The notes under the pieces were generated by a model. It saw nothing but the letters and a program-made list of their open reading frames with translations, was not told where the DNA came from and did no database searches. The translations under genes were made by a program, and so were the position numbers. Below, piece after piece: positions 52,640-61,896 of a stretch of DNA of 64,000 bases. Position 1 is the stretch's first letter. Each line of letters begins with the position of its first letter. Origin of the DNA: SBAX01 sp964646605 (GTDB taxonomy: Bacteria > Planctomycetota > Phycisphaerae > UBA1845); contig CAZYEX010000063.1 of assembly GCA_964646605.1 (NCBI GenBank), positions 39,306 to 103,305 of the forward strand, written 5' to 3'.

Positions 52640-54037
52640 ATGGGTAAAGAGGCGTGGACAGCCGCGAAGAGCCCTATTGTTTATGGAACCCTGAGCGGTT
52701 CACGCGTTTGTATTGCCCAGGAGGGTGTCGCCATCGTCACAAAACCGGGTCAAGGAGTTCGGGGTCGCGGTGGCGCCTGCACGGCAGGAGGCGCTGGCGA
52801 GCCGGTTTCGTGCGAACCATTGCCCCCGCCGCGTGAAGGGGAGGCGGCGACGATCCGCGTGCTGGCCTATTGCCACGACGGGGTAGGACTGGGTCACTTG
52901 CGGCGTACGTTGAACATCTGTCAACGCCTGAGCGCCGACTTTCCGTCGTCCACCTTCCTGGTGGCGACCGGTAATCCGTACGTTTCGTTGTTTGATCATC
53001 TCCCGAGCGTGGATTACCTGAAACTACCCGCACTGCGGAAGATCAGCAACGAATGCTATGTTCCTAAATATCTGAGTCTGGATAACGGACAGCTTCTGCG
53101 TTGCCGACAGGCGTTGCTGTTGGAGACGGCCAGGCACTTCGATCCCACGGTGGTGTTGGTGGACAAGGCGCCGGCGGGGGTGTGCGGGGAACTCGCCCCT
53201 ACCTTAAAATGGTTGCGGCAGCATCGACCCCAGACGCGGATCGTCTTCGGCATGCGGGACATCGAGGACGAGTCCGAGGCGACGTGCGATCAGTGGTCGC
53301 GGCTGGGCGTGCCCAAGATGCTGGAGGACTACTACGACGAGGTGTGGGTCTACGGCATGCGCGAGGTGTTCGACGTCACCCGCGAGTATCGGCTGTCGGA
53401 TCGGGTCCGCGAGAAGCTCTGTTTCACGGGATACGTGGCGCGGAGCGAGTGTCCGCACGACGAATGCACGGCGACGGCGAAGCGACAGGTGCTTGTCACC
53501 GTGGGCGGAGGCACGGACGGGACGGCGGTTCTCGAGGGGTATTTGGCGATGGCGGCCCAGCGCGCTTGGGGGAAGGGCGTGGGCTCGGTCATCGTCGCCG
53601 GTCCGGACCTTCCTCCGCAAAGCGCCGCCCGACTTCGCCACCGGGCCGCGGCGCTGCCCGGCGTCGAGTGGGTGAGCTTCATTCCCTGCTTGCAGTGTCT
53701 CATACGGGCAAGCGAATTGGTCGTATGCATGGGAGGATACAACACGCTTTGCGAGGTGGTATCCGCCGGTCGCCCGGCCTTGGTCATTCCGCGGACCCAT
53801 CCTCGTCTGGAACAAGACATCCGCGCTCGATTGTGGGAAAAACGCGGACTGGTTCGGGTTCTCGAGGCCGCGGAACTGACGCCGCAACGGTTGGGCGAGG
53901 AGGTGATGCGGGTTCTGACTACGCCTCCGCCCGCGGCGACCGAGCCCATCGACCTTCGCGGATTGGACCGGGTGTGCGAACGGTTCGGCACGCTGCTGAA
54001 GGGAGGCGCCGGGCGTGCGGTTGCTCTACCTTTGTAG
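52640..54037 (+). CDS. MurG-like glycosyltransferase (COG4671-type)
   Basis: A 465-residue GT-B protein, first gene of a long overlapping operon. The N-terminal 70 residues show no conservation, so the real start could be GTG 52859 (VLAYCHDGVGLGHLRRTL). The C-terminal donor domain has LVTVGGGTDGTAVLEGYL and VVCMGGYNTLCEVVSAGRPALVIPR, typical of the GT28/MurG superfamily. It would transfer a sugar from a nucleotide-sugar donor to an unknown acceptor. Confidence 0.82.
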   Translation: MGKEAWTAAKSPIVYGTLSGSRVCIAQEGVAIVTKPGQGVRGRGGACTAGGAGEPVSCEPLPPPREGEAATIRVLAYCHDGVGLGHLRRTLNICQRLSADFPSSTFLVATGNPYVSLFDHLPSVDYLKLPALRKISNECYVPKYLSLDNGQLLRCRQALLLETARHFDPTVVLVDKAPAGVCGELAPTLKWLRQHRPQTRIVFGMRDIEDESEATCDQWSRLGVPKMLEDYYDEVWVYGMREVFDVTREYRLSDRVREKLCFTGYVARSECPHDECTATAKRQVLVTVGGGTDGTAVLEGYLAMAAQRAWGKGVGSVIVAGPDLPPQSAARLRHRAAALPGVEWVSFIPCLQCLIRASELVVCMGGYNTLCEVVSAGRPALVIPRTHPRLEQDIRARLWEKRGLVRVLEAAELTPQRLGEEVMRVLTTPPPAATEPIDLRGLDRVCERFGTLLKGGAGRAVALPL

Positions 54038-55286
54038 CGATTTCGGCGTCGATCCGCGGGGCGTGAAGGGTGCGTCGATCCATCTGCGGTCGATCACGCG
54101 GGCGCTTTGCGAGCTCGGACATGAGGTGGCGATGTTGTCGCCCAAGGGGGATGCGGGGGCGGATCACCCGGCGCGGGCGCTGCACGCGCACGGCGCGGGT
54201 CCGGCGGCGGAGGTCGGTCGGCGGCTGAAGGACTGGTTGTCGCGGCATGAATTGCACGACGGGGCGGCTCGGGAGCTGCGCCCGTTGATCTACAACACAT
54301 GGGCGTGCGAGCCGGCGCTGACGGCGCTGCGTGAGCGGCCGGTCGAGGCGATCGTGGAGCGGCTTTCCCTGTTCGGTCACGTGGGGGTGGACTTGAGCGA
54401 TGCCCTCGATGTTCCCTTGATCGTGGAGATGAATGCCCCGTTGGCGGCCGAAGCGGAGGCCTACCGGGCGCTTCAGTTGCGAGATCTCGCGCGGGAGATC
54501 GAGCGGCGCGTCTTGCACCGCGCGGAGGCGATCGCCGTGGTTTCCGAGGCGCTGGCTACGCGACTTGTTGCGCTCGGAATTCCGTCGGAAAAGGTGCATG
54601 TCGTTCCCAACGGTGCGGAGTTCGGTAATTTCCTGGATGTTCCCCAACGCGCATTGTGTCGTAAACGGTTTGATCTCGATGGGGCTTTCGTGGTCGGTTT
54701 TGTGGGGAGTTTCAAGCCCTGGCACGGTGCGGAGACCCTGTTGCGCGCCTTTGTCCAGCTATGTCGAGAGGATCCGAAGGCACGGCTTCTCATGGTCGGT
54801 GACGGTCCGGGGGCGCTGGGGCTGCAGCAGCTGGCGATGAAATTGGAGTTGGCGGATCGCGTCGTCTTCACCGGCGCTTTGCCCCATGAGGAGATTCCGG
54901 GCGTGCTTCGGGCGATGGACGTGGCCGTGGCGCCTTTCGCGGATGTTCCCGGTTTTTATTTCTCTCCCATCAAGTTGTTCGAGTACATGGCTGCGGGGGT
55001 GTGCGTGGTCGCGTCCAGGCTGGGGCAGATCGCTGAGATCGTCGAGGATGGCGTGAATGGACTGTTGTGCGAACCGGACGATTCGGAGAGTCTGTTGGGG
55101 AAACTTCGTCAGGCGAGGGAATCGGAGGAGCTCCGAAGCCGCTTAGGGGCGGCAGCGGCTGGGACGATCCGAGATCGCTACACCTGGTCGCACACGGCCC
55201 GCCGATTGTCGGAGGTGATCGAGCGGGCGGTGGCGCGGCGGCGAGCGGGGAGCCGTGCGGAGGCGGTGGGGACGGCAACGGTATGA
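54015..55286 (+). CDS. Glycosyltransferase family 4 protein
   Basis: A 423-residue GT-B enzyme. The N-terminus is RLLYLCSDFGVDPRGVKG. The GT1-type donor site is seen as VVPNGAEFGNFLDV, VVGFVGSFKPWHGAETLL, LMVGDGPG and PIKLFEYMAAGVCVVASRLGQIAEIV. GTG 54015 overlaps the previous gene by 23 bases. It overlaps the next gene by four bases (ATGA). Confidence 0.92.
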   Translation: MRLLYLCSDFGVDPRGVKGASIHLRSITRALCELGHEVAMLSPKGDAGADHPARALHAHGAGPAAEVGRRLKDWLSRHELHDGAARELRPLIYNTWACEPALTALRERPVEAIVERLSLFGHVGVDLSDALDVPLIVEMNAPLAAEAEAYRALQLRDLAREIERRVLHRAEAIAVVSEALATRLVALGIPSEKVHVVPNGAEFGNFLDVPQRALCRKRFDLDGAFVVGFVGSFKPWHGAETLLRAFVQLCREDPKARLLMVGDGPGALGLQQLAMKLELADRVVFTGALPHEEIPGVLRAMDVAVAPFADVPGFYFSPIKLFEYMAAGVCVVASRLGQIAEIVEDGVNGLLCEPDDSESLLGKLRQARESEELRSRLGAAAAGTIRDRYTWSHTARRLSEVIERAVARRRAGSRAEAVGTATV

Positions 55287-56632
55287 GCGCGCTGGAGCCC
55301 GTGTCCATGGTGGAGGAACCTGCGCGGCGGGACGCGGAGCGAAGGCCGCTGCGGATCGGATATCTTCTGCGCATGTACCCGAGGTTCAGCCAGACGTTTA
55401 TCGCCAATGAGATCGCGGAGTTGGAGCGGCAGGGGGCCGAGGTCCATATCCTCTCCCTACGCAAACCGACCGACGGGGTTTTTCACGAGGCGGTCTGCCG
55501 CGTGCGGGCTCGGGCCGAATACCTGCATGAGACGCATCACGGGCAATGGAAGTCGGTTTTGCGATCGCATTGGCGCCACCTTCGCCGCGATCGGGCGGCC
55601 TATCTGCGGGCGGTGCGAACGTTGCGCTCCGACCGCTCGGCCGAGTGGCACGATCTCGCGCAGGCGATGCAAGTGTTGCAATGGGCCAAGAAGAAAAAAC
55701 TGGATCACGTACACGTACACTTTGGGACCAGCGAGGCAACGGTGGCGCTGATGGCCGACGTGCTGGGCGGGTTGCCCTACAGTTTGACCCTCCACGCCTT
55801 CGACATCTTTCGCGACAACGTCAATCGACCGCTCTTGGCGCAGAAGATCAACCACTCACGATTCACCGTTACGGTCAGCGAGTTCAATCGCCGGTTCCTG
55901 ACGGAGCAACTGCCGGGAGTGGATTCGCGGCGGATCCGGTTGAACTACAACGGAATCGCGTTGGACCGTTTCGGAGGGGAGCGGAGGACGAACGGCGAGC
56001 CGATGGTGTTCGGCCTCGGACGTCTCATCGAGAAGAAGGGATTCTCTCATCTGATCTCCGCCGTCGCACGGTTGAATCAAAATGGGAACAGGGTTTGGTG
56101 CCGGATCGGCGGCACCGGACCCGACGGCGTTCGACTGCAACAGCAGATTCACGCGGGCAATCTGGAATCGCAAGTCGAGCTGGTCGGTTCGTTGAGCGAG
56201 GCGCAAGTCCGCGATTGGCTGAGTCGGGCGACCTGTTTTGTGCTGCCGTGCGTCCGGGCCAAGGACGGTAATCTCGACGCCTTGCCGACGGTGCTGCTCG
56301 AGGCGCAGGCCGCGGGGTGTCCCGTCATCACCACGCGACTGAGCGGAAACCCGGAGATCGTCGAAGACCGGGTCAGCGGTCTGCTCGTGGAGCCGGAGGA
56401 TGACGTAGGCTTGGCGGATGCGATCCGCAGGGTGACGGTCGACGCGGAATTGGCCCGCGCCCTGGCCGAGGGCGGACGAAAGCGGGCCGCGGAACGGTTC
56501 GATATCCGCAGGAACGTGGCCGTGATGCACGAATGGTTCGCGGAGGCTTCCGGCTGCGCGAATAGGAACGGACGTGTTCCCGGCACGCAGCCGGTGGTTG
56601 GCGTGGAAAGCAACATAGGACAGAACACTTGA
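55283..56632 (+). CDS. Glycosyltransferase family 4 protein (colanic acid WcaL-like)
   Basis: A 449-residue GT-B enzyme. The N-terminus, RIGYLLRMYPRFSQTFIANEI, is typical of exopolysaccharide transferases of the WcaL/AmsK group. The donor site is seen as RIRLNYNGIALDRF, VFGLGRLIEKKGF, RIGGTGPDGVRLQQQI and LPTVLLEAQAAGCPVITTRLSGNPEIV. It follows the second GT by an ATGA overlap and ends in TGATG with the ABC exporter. Confidence 0.92.
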   Translation: MSALEPVSMVEEPARRDAERRPLRIGYLLRMYPRFSQTFIANEIAELERQGAEVHILSLRKPTDGVFHEAVCRVRARAEYLHETHHGQWKSVLRSHWRHLRRDRAAYLRAVRTLRSDRSAEWHDLAQAMQVLQWAKKKKLDHVHVHFGTSEATVALMADVLGGLPYSLTLHAFDIFRDNVNRPLLAQKINHSRFTVTVSEFNRRFLTEQLPGVDSRRIRLNYNGIALDRFGGERRTNGEPMVFGLGRLIEKKGFSHLISAVARLNQNGNRVWCRIGGTGPDGVRLQQQIHAGNLESQVELVGSLSEAQVRDWLSRATCFVLPCVRAKDGNLDALPTVLLEAQAAGCPVITTRLSGNPEIVEDRVSGLLVEPEDDVGLADAIRRVTVDAELARALAEGGRKRAAERFDIRRNVAVMHEWFAEASGCANRNGRVPGTQPVVGVESNIGQNT

Positions 56633-58488
56633 TGATTCCCCGTTGGCGAATCAAGACCCGTCGCGGCAAGCTCGACGTCGCCCAGACGCGAACGATGTGG
56701 CGGCGTTTTGGGCGCTACACGCGGCGCGAGGTCGGCACGTTGTCGGGGGCCTTCGCCGCGGCGGTGGGCGTGGTCGCCATGCAATTGGCCGCACCCTGGC
56801 CCATCAAAGTGATTTTCGATCACGTCCTTTCCAATCAAATGGGCGACTCGTGGATGGCGGGCCTTCTCCAGCGCGTCTCCTCGAATACGCTTTCCGTTCT
56901 CACGTGGGTTTGTTTGGCGGTCCTGGCGATCGCCGTTCTGGATTCCATCTTTGCCTACGTCCGCGACGTGATGCTGGCGAAATGCGGTCAGCGCGTGGTG
57001 GGGCGTCTTCGACACGATCTGTTCAAGCACTTGCAACGTCTGGCCCCGCGCGACTTCGACCAACATCACACCGGGGCCCTGCTCATGCGTCTGACCGGGG
57101 ACATCCAAATGCTCCGTCAGATGCTGGTGGGGGCCGTGGTCTCGATGGGCGAGAACGTCTTGTTGATTCTGGCCATGGTGGCGGCGATGGTCTGGTTCGA
57201 TCCGGTACTGGCGCTGCTGGGCGTGGCTACGGTTCCGCTGACGGTGTGGGCCACCTGGCGCATCTCCCGGCAAATCACCCGAGCCACCAACAAGCAGCGG
57301 GAGCAAGAGAGCGAGATCGCGTCGATCGCCACGGACGTTCTGGGGGCGATGGCCCTCGTGCAGGCGTTCAACCGCGAACCGACGGAACAGAAACGCTTCG
57401 CCCGACAAAACCGCAGCTCGATCCGCGCGGGAGTCAAGACCACGCGGCTGGAGTCGAAGCTGTACCGCGTTGTGTCGCTGGCGTCGGCGGTGGGCCTTTG
57501 TGCGATTCTCTATGTCGGCGTTCGACATGTTCTTTCCGGCCGCATGACGGCGGGGGACCTGCTGGTTTTTCTGTCCTATTTGCGAGCGGTGAACAAACCG
57601 ATGCGCAACATCGCCAAGCTCGCTGGACAGCTCGCCAAGGCCACGGCCTGCGGGCAGCGGGTCGCGGAACTTCTGGCCGTCACTCCCTCCATTGCGGATC
57701 GCCCCGGGGCGCGGACCCTGGAAAAGGTCCGCGGGGCCGTGGAGTTCGACAAGGTCGGCTTCGAGTATGAGCCGGGCGTGCGGGCGCTTACGGAGGTTTC
57801 CTTCTCCATCGCCCCAGGCGAGCGCGTCGCCCTGGTGGGGCACACGGGGGCTGGGAAAAGCACGATCATCAAGCTCCTGCTTCGTTTCTGCGATCCGGCC
57901 GACGGATGCGTTCGCGTCGACGGTTTTGATTTGCGGGATGTGGCGTTGGGTTCGCTGCGCAGTCGGATCGGATGGGTCCACCAGGATACCGTTCTTTTCG
58001 GGATGACCGTGGCCGAGAACATCGCCTTAGGCGATGGGACCGCGGACGGTGAGCGAATTCGAGCGGCGGCCCGCGCCGTGCAGGCGGACGAATTTATCGA
58101 AGCCCTGCCCCAGGGTTACGACACGGTCCTCAAACAAGGGGCTTCGGACCTGTCGGGCGGTCAGCGACAGCGTCTGGCACTCGCGCGGGCGCTGTTGCGG
58201 CAACCGGCCATCCTGCTCCTCGATGAACCCGCCACCGGTCTGGACGCGCGGACCCGCCGCGTCGTCGAGCAGTCGTGGATGTCGCCCGCCAACCCCGCGA
58301 CCACCATCGTCATCTGCCACGGTTTGAACGACATGGAACGCTTCGATCGGATCGTGGTTCTTTCCGGCGGGCGGATCGTGGATCAAGGAACGCACCGCGA
58401 GTTGCTGTCCCGGGGCAGTGCGATCTACGGCGGGCTCCTGAACGAGGGGGAACACCGGCCCGCCCTTCGCGTGCGGGGGATATCGTGA
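56632..58488 (+). CDS. ABC exporter, fused permease/ATPase (MsbA-like)
   Basis: A 618-residue half-transporter starting at ATG 56632. Six membrane helices are in the first 330 residues (FAAAVGVVAMQLAAPWPIKVIF; LTWVCLAVLAIAVLDSIFAY). The ATPase has Walker A GHTGAGKSTIIKLLLRF, signature LSGGQRQRLALARALL and Walker B ILLLDEPATGLD. Such exporters move lipids, lipid-linked glycans or peptides. Its place among glycosyltransferase genes suggests a lipid-linked glycan cargo. Confidence 0.94.
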   Translation: MIPRWRIKTRRGKLDVAQTRTMWRRFGRYTRREVGTLSGAFAAAVGVVAMQLAAPWPIKVIFDHVLSNQMGDSWMAGLLQRVSSNTLSVLTWVCLAVLAIAVLDSIFAYVRDVMLAKCGQRVVGRLRHDLFKHLQRLAPRDFDQHHTGALLMRLTGDIQMLRQMLVGAVVSMGENVLLILAMVAAMVWFDPVLALLGVATVPLTVWATWRISRQITRATNKQREQESEIASIATDVLGAMALVQAFNREPTEQKRFARQNRSSIRAGVKTTRLESKLYRVVSLASAVGLCAILYVGVRHVLSGRMTAGDLLVFLSYLRAVNKPMRNIAKLAGQLAKATACGQRVAELLAVTPSIADRPGARTLEKVRGAVEFDKVGFEYEPGVRALTEVSFSIAPGERVALVGHTGAGKSTIIKLLLRFCDPADGCVRVDGFDLRDVALGSLRSRIGWVHQDTVLFGMTVAENIALGDGTADGERIRAAARAVQADEFIEALPQGYDTVLKQGASDLSGGQRQRLALARALLRQPAILLLDEPATGLDARTRRVVEQSWMSPANPATTIVICHGLNDMERFDRIVVLSGGRIVDQGTHRELLSRGSAIYGGLLNEGEHRPALRVRGIS

Positions 58489-59855
58489 TGCTGGGCGGCG
58501 AGTTGGACATCCCCGCGGACGCGGTGCTCCGCGATGTTCTCGCCGCCCTGGAGCCTCAAAGCGTTCTGGCGGCGCTAAGGGACAACCTTGCGGAATCGGC
58601 GGCGGAGTCCGGTGGCGAATTCCGGACCATCGTGCGCTTGGACACCGTGTATCATCCCGGTCGCTACGTCCGCATGAGTTTCGCGCTCTTGTCCGATCCC
58701 CAAACGCCGAGCGACCGCGTTTGGCCTGAGGGGAAGTTGATCTATCTCCATGCTCCGGTGCGGCGTCCGATGTCGCGGCGGGGCGAAATCCTTCGTCTGG
58801 GAAATCATGAGTTCGAGTTGTATCGCTTTCCCAATGATCGTCGCCTGCGGGGACTGCGGAAGTTCGCGTCGGCCACGCTGGCCCCGATGATCTGGCAGCG
58901 CTGGGTGGACCGAGATGGTCATTCGGGTCCTCTGAATCCGGAAACGCTCCAACGGAGGTTCATCCGTTACGCGCCGGAGTACAAGTGGATCATTCGGTTG
59001 CGCGCCGAGTTCCAGGACGGTGACGCGGGCGAAATTGTGAAGCGCCGGATCGCCGTTCGATGCGCCTCGCCCTCGTCATGCAGTCGACTCGCCCGTCGCC
59101 ACGCGGCGACTGGGGAAGCGCTGGCCCGGCAAGGGACTGCAGTTCGAGTCCCGGCGGTGGTGGGTCTGGACGCCCCTCGAGGACTCCTCGCGGTGGAGTG
59201 GGATCGTGGCGAAGCGTTACTGGATCGCCTTAAGGAATCTGACGGCAGCGCATCGCTGGACGAGTTCGTTTCGGCGCTGCGATGCCTCCATTCCGCTGCG
59301 GTGGAAGGTCTTCCGAAGCTCACCGCCGAACGGCTTGCCGCGGCCTCGGCGAGCGCCATCGACGAACTTTCGCTTGCCTGCGGAGACCTGGCGGGCGATC
59401 TGCAACCGCTCGGCGAGGAATTGGCCCGTCAGCTTCAAGGGATCGATGCACCCGCCGAGGTCACCTTGCACAACGATCTGCACCTGCGGCAAGTGCATGC
59501 CAAGCGCGGGCGGACGGTGTTTCTCGATTTGGAGCGCATGGCGCGGGGCGATCCGCTCGTGGACGTGGCCAACTTCGCGGTTCAGTTGATGATGCTTCCC
59601 CATCGAACGGAAATGGAGGTCGGTCGCGCCGACGCCGATCGTTGGACGGCAAGGTTTCTTTCCACCTGGTCCGCATCGACGGGGACGTCCCTCGACCCGC
59701 GGCGGTTCCACCCGTACTCGGCGTTTGCGCTGCTGAAATTCGGACACGGCATGATGCGACACCTTCGACCGGGGTGGCGGAAGACGGTTCGGACATGCGT
59801 ACAGTTGGCGGATCGTCAGTTGTCCGCGAGTCAGTCCAAGGCGACCGTGCCATGA
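58488..59855 (+). CDS. APH-like phosphotransferase 1
   Basis: A 455-residue protein with a protein-kinase-like APH fold in the C-terminal half. The catalytic loop is TLHNDLHLRQ, where the metal-binding Asn of the usual HxDxxxxN is replaced by Gln. The metal site is FLDLERMARGDPLVDVANF. The N-terminal half has no recognised motif (FRTIVRLDTVYHPGRYVRM). GTG 58485 or ATG 58488 is the start, in TGATG overlap with the exporter. Substrate unknown; a sugar or lipid is possible. Confidence 0.82.
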   Translation: MLGGELDIPADAVLRDVLAALEPQSVLAALRDNLAESAAESGGEFRTIVRLDTVYHPGRYVRMSFALLSDPQTPSDRVWPEGKLIYLHAPVRRPMSRRGEILRLGNHEFELYRFPNDRRLRGLRKFASATLAPMIWQRWVDRDGHSGPLNPETLQRRFIRYAPEYKWIIRLRAEFQDGDAGEIVKRRIAVRCASPSSCSRLARRHAATGEALARQGTAVRVPAVVGLDAPRGLLAVEWDRGEALLDRLKESDGSASLDEFVSALRCLHSAAVEGLPKLTAERLAAASASAIDELSLACGDLAGDLQPLGEELARQLQGIDAPAEVTLHNDLHLRQVHAKRGRTVFLDLERMARGDPLVDVANFAVQLMMLPHRTEMEVGRADADRWTARFLSTWSASTGTSLDPRRFHPYSAFALLKFGHGMMRHLRPGWRKTVRTCVQLADRQLSASQSKATVP

Positions 59856-61204
59856 TCCAGGCCGAGCAGACAGAGCGTACGCCGCCGGCGAGCGCGGAGT
59901 TCTTGGACCTGGAGCGCGTTCAGGTGGTTCTGCGCGAACGGGCGGGCATCGAGTGGCCCGCGGGCGTGTTGCCCGAGCAGGTTCGCATCGAGCGAGTTTG
60001 GCCCGTGAAGGACCGCGGACTCGCCTGCGAATGGTCGTTCCGATGGGGGAAGAGCGGACGATCCTCGCTGTTCGCAACCCCCGCGCACTCGAGCGCGCCT
60101 TCGCCGCTTGCGGAGGCTCGACAACCGTTCGTGTCCTCGGGCATTCTTCAAGGAATCCGCATCGCGATGCCGGAACTCGGCGTGATTTTGCACTCGCCGG
60201 ATCAAGATGCGGCGCTTCCGCGGCTTCCTGACTGTTTGGACGGGTCGGCGATGGGCGATCGTCTAGTGCCGTTCCAGCCCGGCGGGGCGCAACTCCCACG
60301 TGGTGGGTACGTTGCCAATCTGCTTTCGTATCGGGCGGGTCGGCGGGCCACGTTCCTTTATCGTCCGACGACGAAGGAGGGCGAACCGTTGGCAGCGAAG
60401 ACCTTCCGCGACGACCGAGGTGAAAGGCTTCTGGCACTTCACGCCAAGCTCGCAGACGCCCTTGCCCGACGGTCCGGAGGGCGAATCCGCGTGCCGGCGC
60501 CGATGGGATATCTTCCCGACCTTCGGCTGGCCGTGTTTTCCTGGTGTGGGCAGGGGCGAAGGTTGCCGAGGGCCCGCCCGTCGTCCCCGGATTTGCAGGC
60601 GGCGATGGGCATGCTCGCCGTCTTGCATGGAACCACCCTGGAAGACGCACCGCTCTTTGGCGCGGATGACGAACTCCGCATTCTCGAACGGTGGCGAGCG
60701 GCGCTGGCCCACTGTGGGGTGGGCGCGACGATCCCCGATGCGCTTCTGGACGCGCTCCGCGCCGCCGTCGTGGCGCCGCATACTCCGCCGACCGTCGTGC
60801 ATCGGGATTTCTATGGTCGACAGTTCCTCTTGCATGACCGAGACGGGACGCTCGTCGATCTAGACACGCTCGCCCAAGGCGACCCGGCGATTGATGTGGG
60901 GAATTTTCTCGCTCACCTTTGGCTGGAGTCGAGGCCGCGTTCGACGGGGAACGGAGTGGCACGATTTGAGTCCGACGCACGCCGGGCGATACGGGGCTAC
61001 GTCGAAGAAGGGGGGAGAGTGGAGGCCGAGTCCCTGCGTTGGTATTGGGCGTCGGCGTTAGTTCGGCTGGGGGCGGTTCATGCTCTTCGCACGTCGACCC
61101 GTGCGGCCGTCCCCGCGTTGTGGGGATTGGCGGCGCGGCTCCTGGGCGGATCGAGTCCGGTGAAGGCCGACCCCGAACGGATTCTAAGCGAGGCCGGTCG
61201 ATGA
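59852..61204 (+). CDS. APH-like phosphotransferase 2
   Basis: A 450-residue protein related to the preceding one. The catalytic loop is VVHRDFYGRQ, again with Gln in place of Asn, and the metal site is LVDLDTLAQGDPAIDVGNFLAHL. The N-terminal half lacks a clear domain. It overlaps the first phosphotransferase by ATGA and the prepilin-like gene by ATGA. The pair probably acts together or on successive steps. Confidence 0.82.
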   Translation: MIQAEQTERTPPASAEFLDLERVQVVLRERAGIEWPAGVLPEQVRIERVWPVKDRGLACEWSFRWGKSGRSSLFATPAHSSAPSPLAEARQPFVSSGILQGIRIAMPELGVILHSPDQDAALPRLPDCLDGSAMGDRLVPFQPGGAQLPRGGYVANLLSYRAGRRATFLYRPTTKEGEPLAAKTFRDDRGERLLALHAKLADALARRSGGRIRVPAPMGYLPDLRLAVFSWCGQGRRLPRARPSSPDLQAAMGMLAVLHGTTLEDAPLFGADDELRILERWRAALAHCGVGATIPDALLDALRAAVVAPHTPPTVVHRDFYGRQFLLHDRDGTLVDLDTLAQGDPAIDVGNFLAHLWLESRPRSTGNGVARFESDARRAIRGYVEEGGRVEAESLRWYWASALVRLGAVHALRTSTRAAVPALWGLAARLLGGSSPVKADPERILSEAGR

Positions 61205-61896
61205 CCCTCAGCAAACCGCATCGACGTCGGACGCACGCGGCCTTCACCTTGATCGAGTTGCTGGTCGTGATCGCCATCCTGGGGATGCTCATCGGTCTGA
61301 TGTTGCCGTCGCTGACCCGCGCTCGGCAACAGGCCAAGGAGACCCAGTGCCTCAGTAGCCTGCGCTCGCTATACATTTCGTTTGCAACCTATCTGCACGA
61401 CCATGACCGGTTTCCGGCCCTCAACAACGAGGAGGATGACGGGGCCTGGCAGTACAACTATGTGATCTACGACGGACGCGATTACGAACAGAACTTCGGA
61501 CCGCTGATCGCCGACGGCGCTACCCTCGATGATATTCAGGCGTTGTACTGTCCGCTGCAAGTCGATCCATACCATCTGCCGGGAACGTCCTTCAACCCCT
61601 GGCCGGTGATACCCACCCAGGACACCCGTGCGGCTTGGGCGCGGCGCTATCACCTGACCGGGAAGAGTTTGGCGGAGATCAAGACCACCATCGCCCTCGC
61701 CTCCGACTTGATCCACGTTCCCGAGGTCATTCGTTCGGCCCACAAGACGGGCGTCAACGCGGTGTACTCCGACGGACACGCCCGTTGGGTGCGCGATTCG
61801 GGCAAACTGACCAAGAACGACCTGGCGTCGCCGTTCGATCGGCTCAACAACGAGACCATCAAGGAGCTTTGGAAAATCATGGACGAGGCCAAGTGA
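61201..61896 (+). CDS. Prepilin-like H-X9-DG protein
   Basis: A 231-residue protein. The prepilin signal is HAAFTLIELLVVIAILGMLIGLMLPSL, immediately after a 14-residue basic leader. The C-terminus has HKTGVNAVYSDGH, an exact H-X9-DG motif of the planctomycete prepilin-like family. These are processed by PilD-type peptidase and thought to form pseudopili. It is embedded in the glycan operon by four-base overlaps on both sides. Confidence 0.92.
   Translation: MTLSKPHRRRTHAAFTLIELLVVIAILGMLIGLMLPSLTRARQQAKETQCLSSLRSLYISFATYLHDHDRFPALNNEEDDGAWQYNYVIYDGRDYEQNFGPLIADGATLDDIQALYCPLQVDPYHLPGTSFNPWPVIPTQDTRAAWARRYHLTGKSLAEIKTTIALASDLIHVPEVIRSAHKTGVNAVYSDGHARWVRDSGKLTKNDLASPFDRLNNETIKELWKIMDEAK

Noticed and set aside
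56149..57981. Minus-strand open frame of 610 codons opposite the ABC exporter
   Set aside because: His/Arg-rich shadow frame; the exporter on the other strand is unambiguous.
58488..61204. Aminoglycoside resistance genes
   Set aside because: The APH fold is shared by many kinases; the operon context is glycan synthesis and the Brenner motif is altered.
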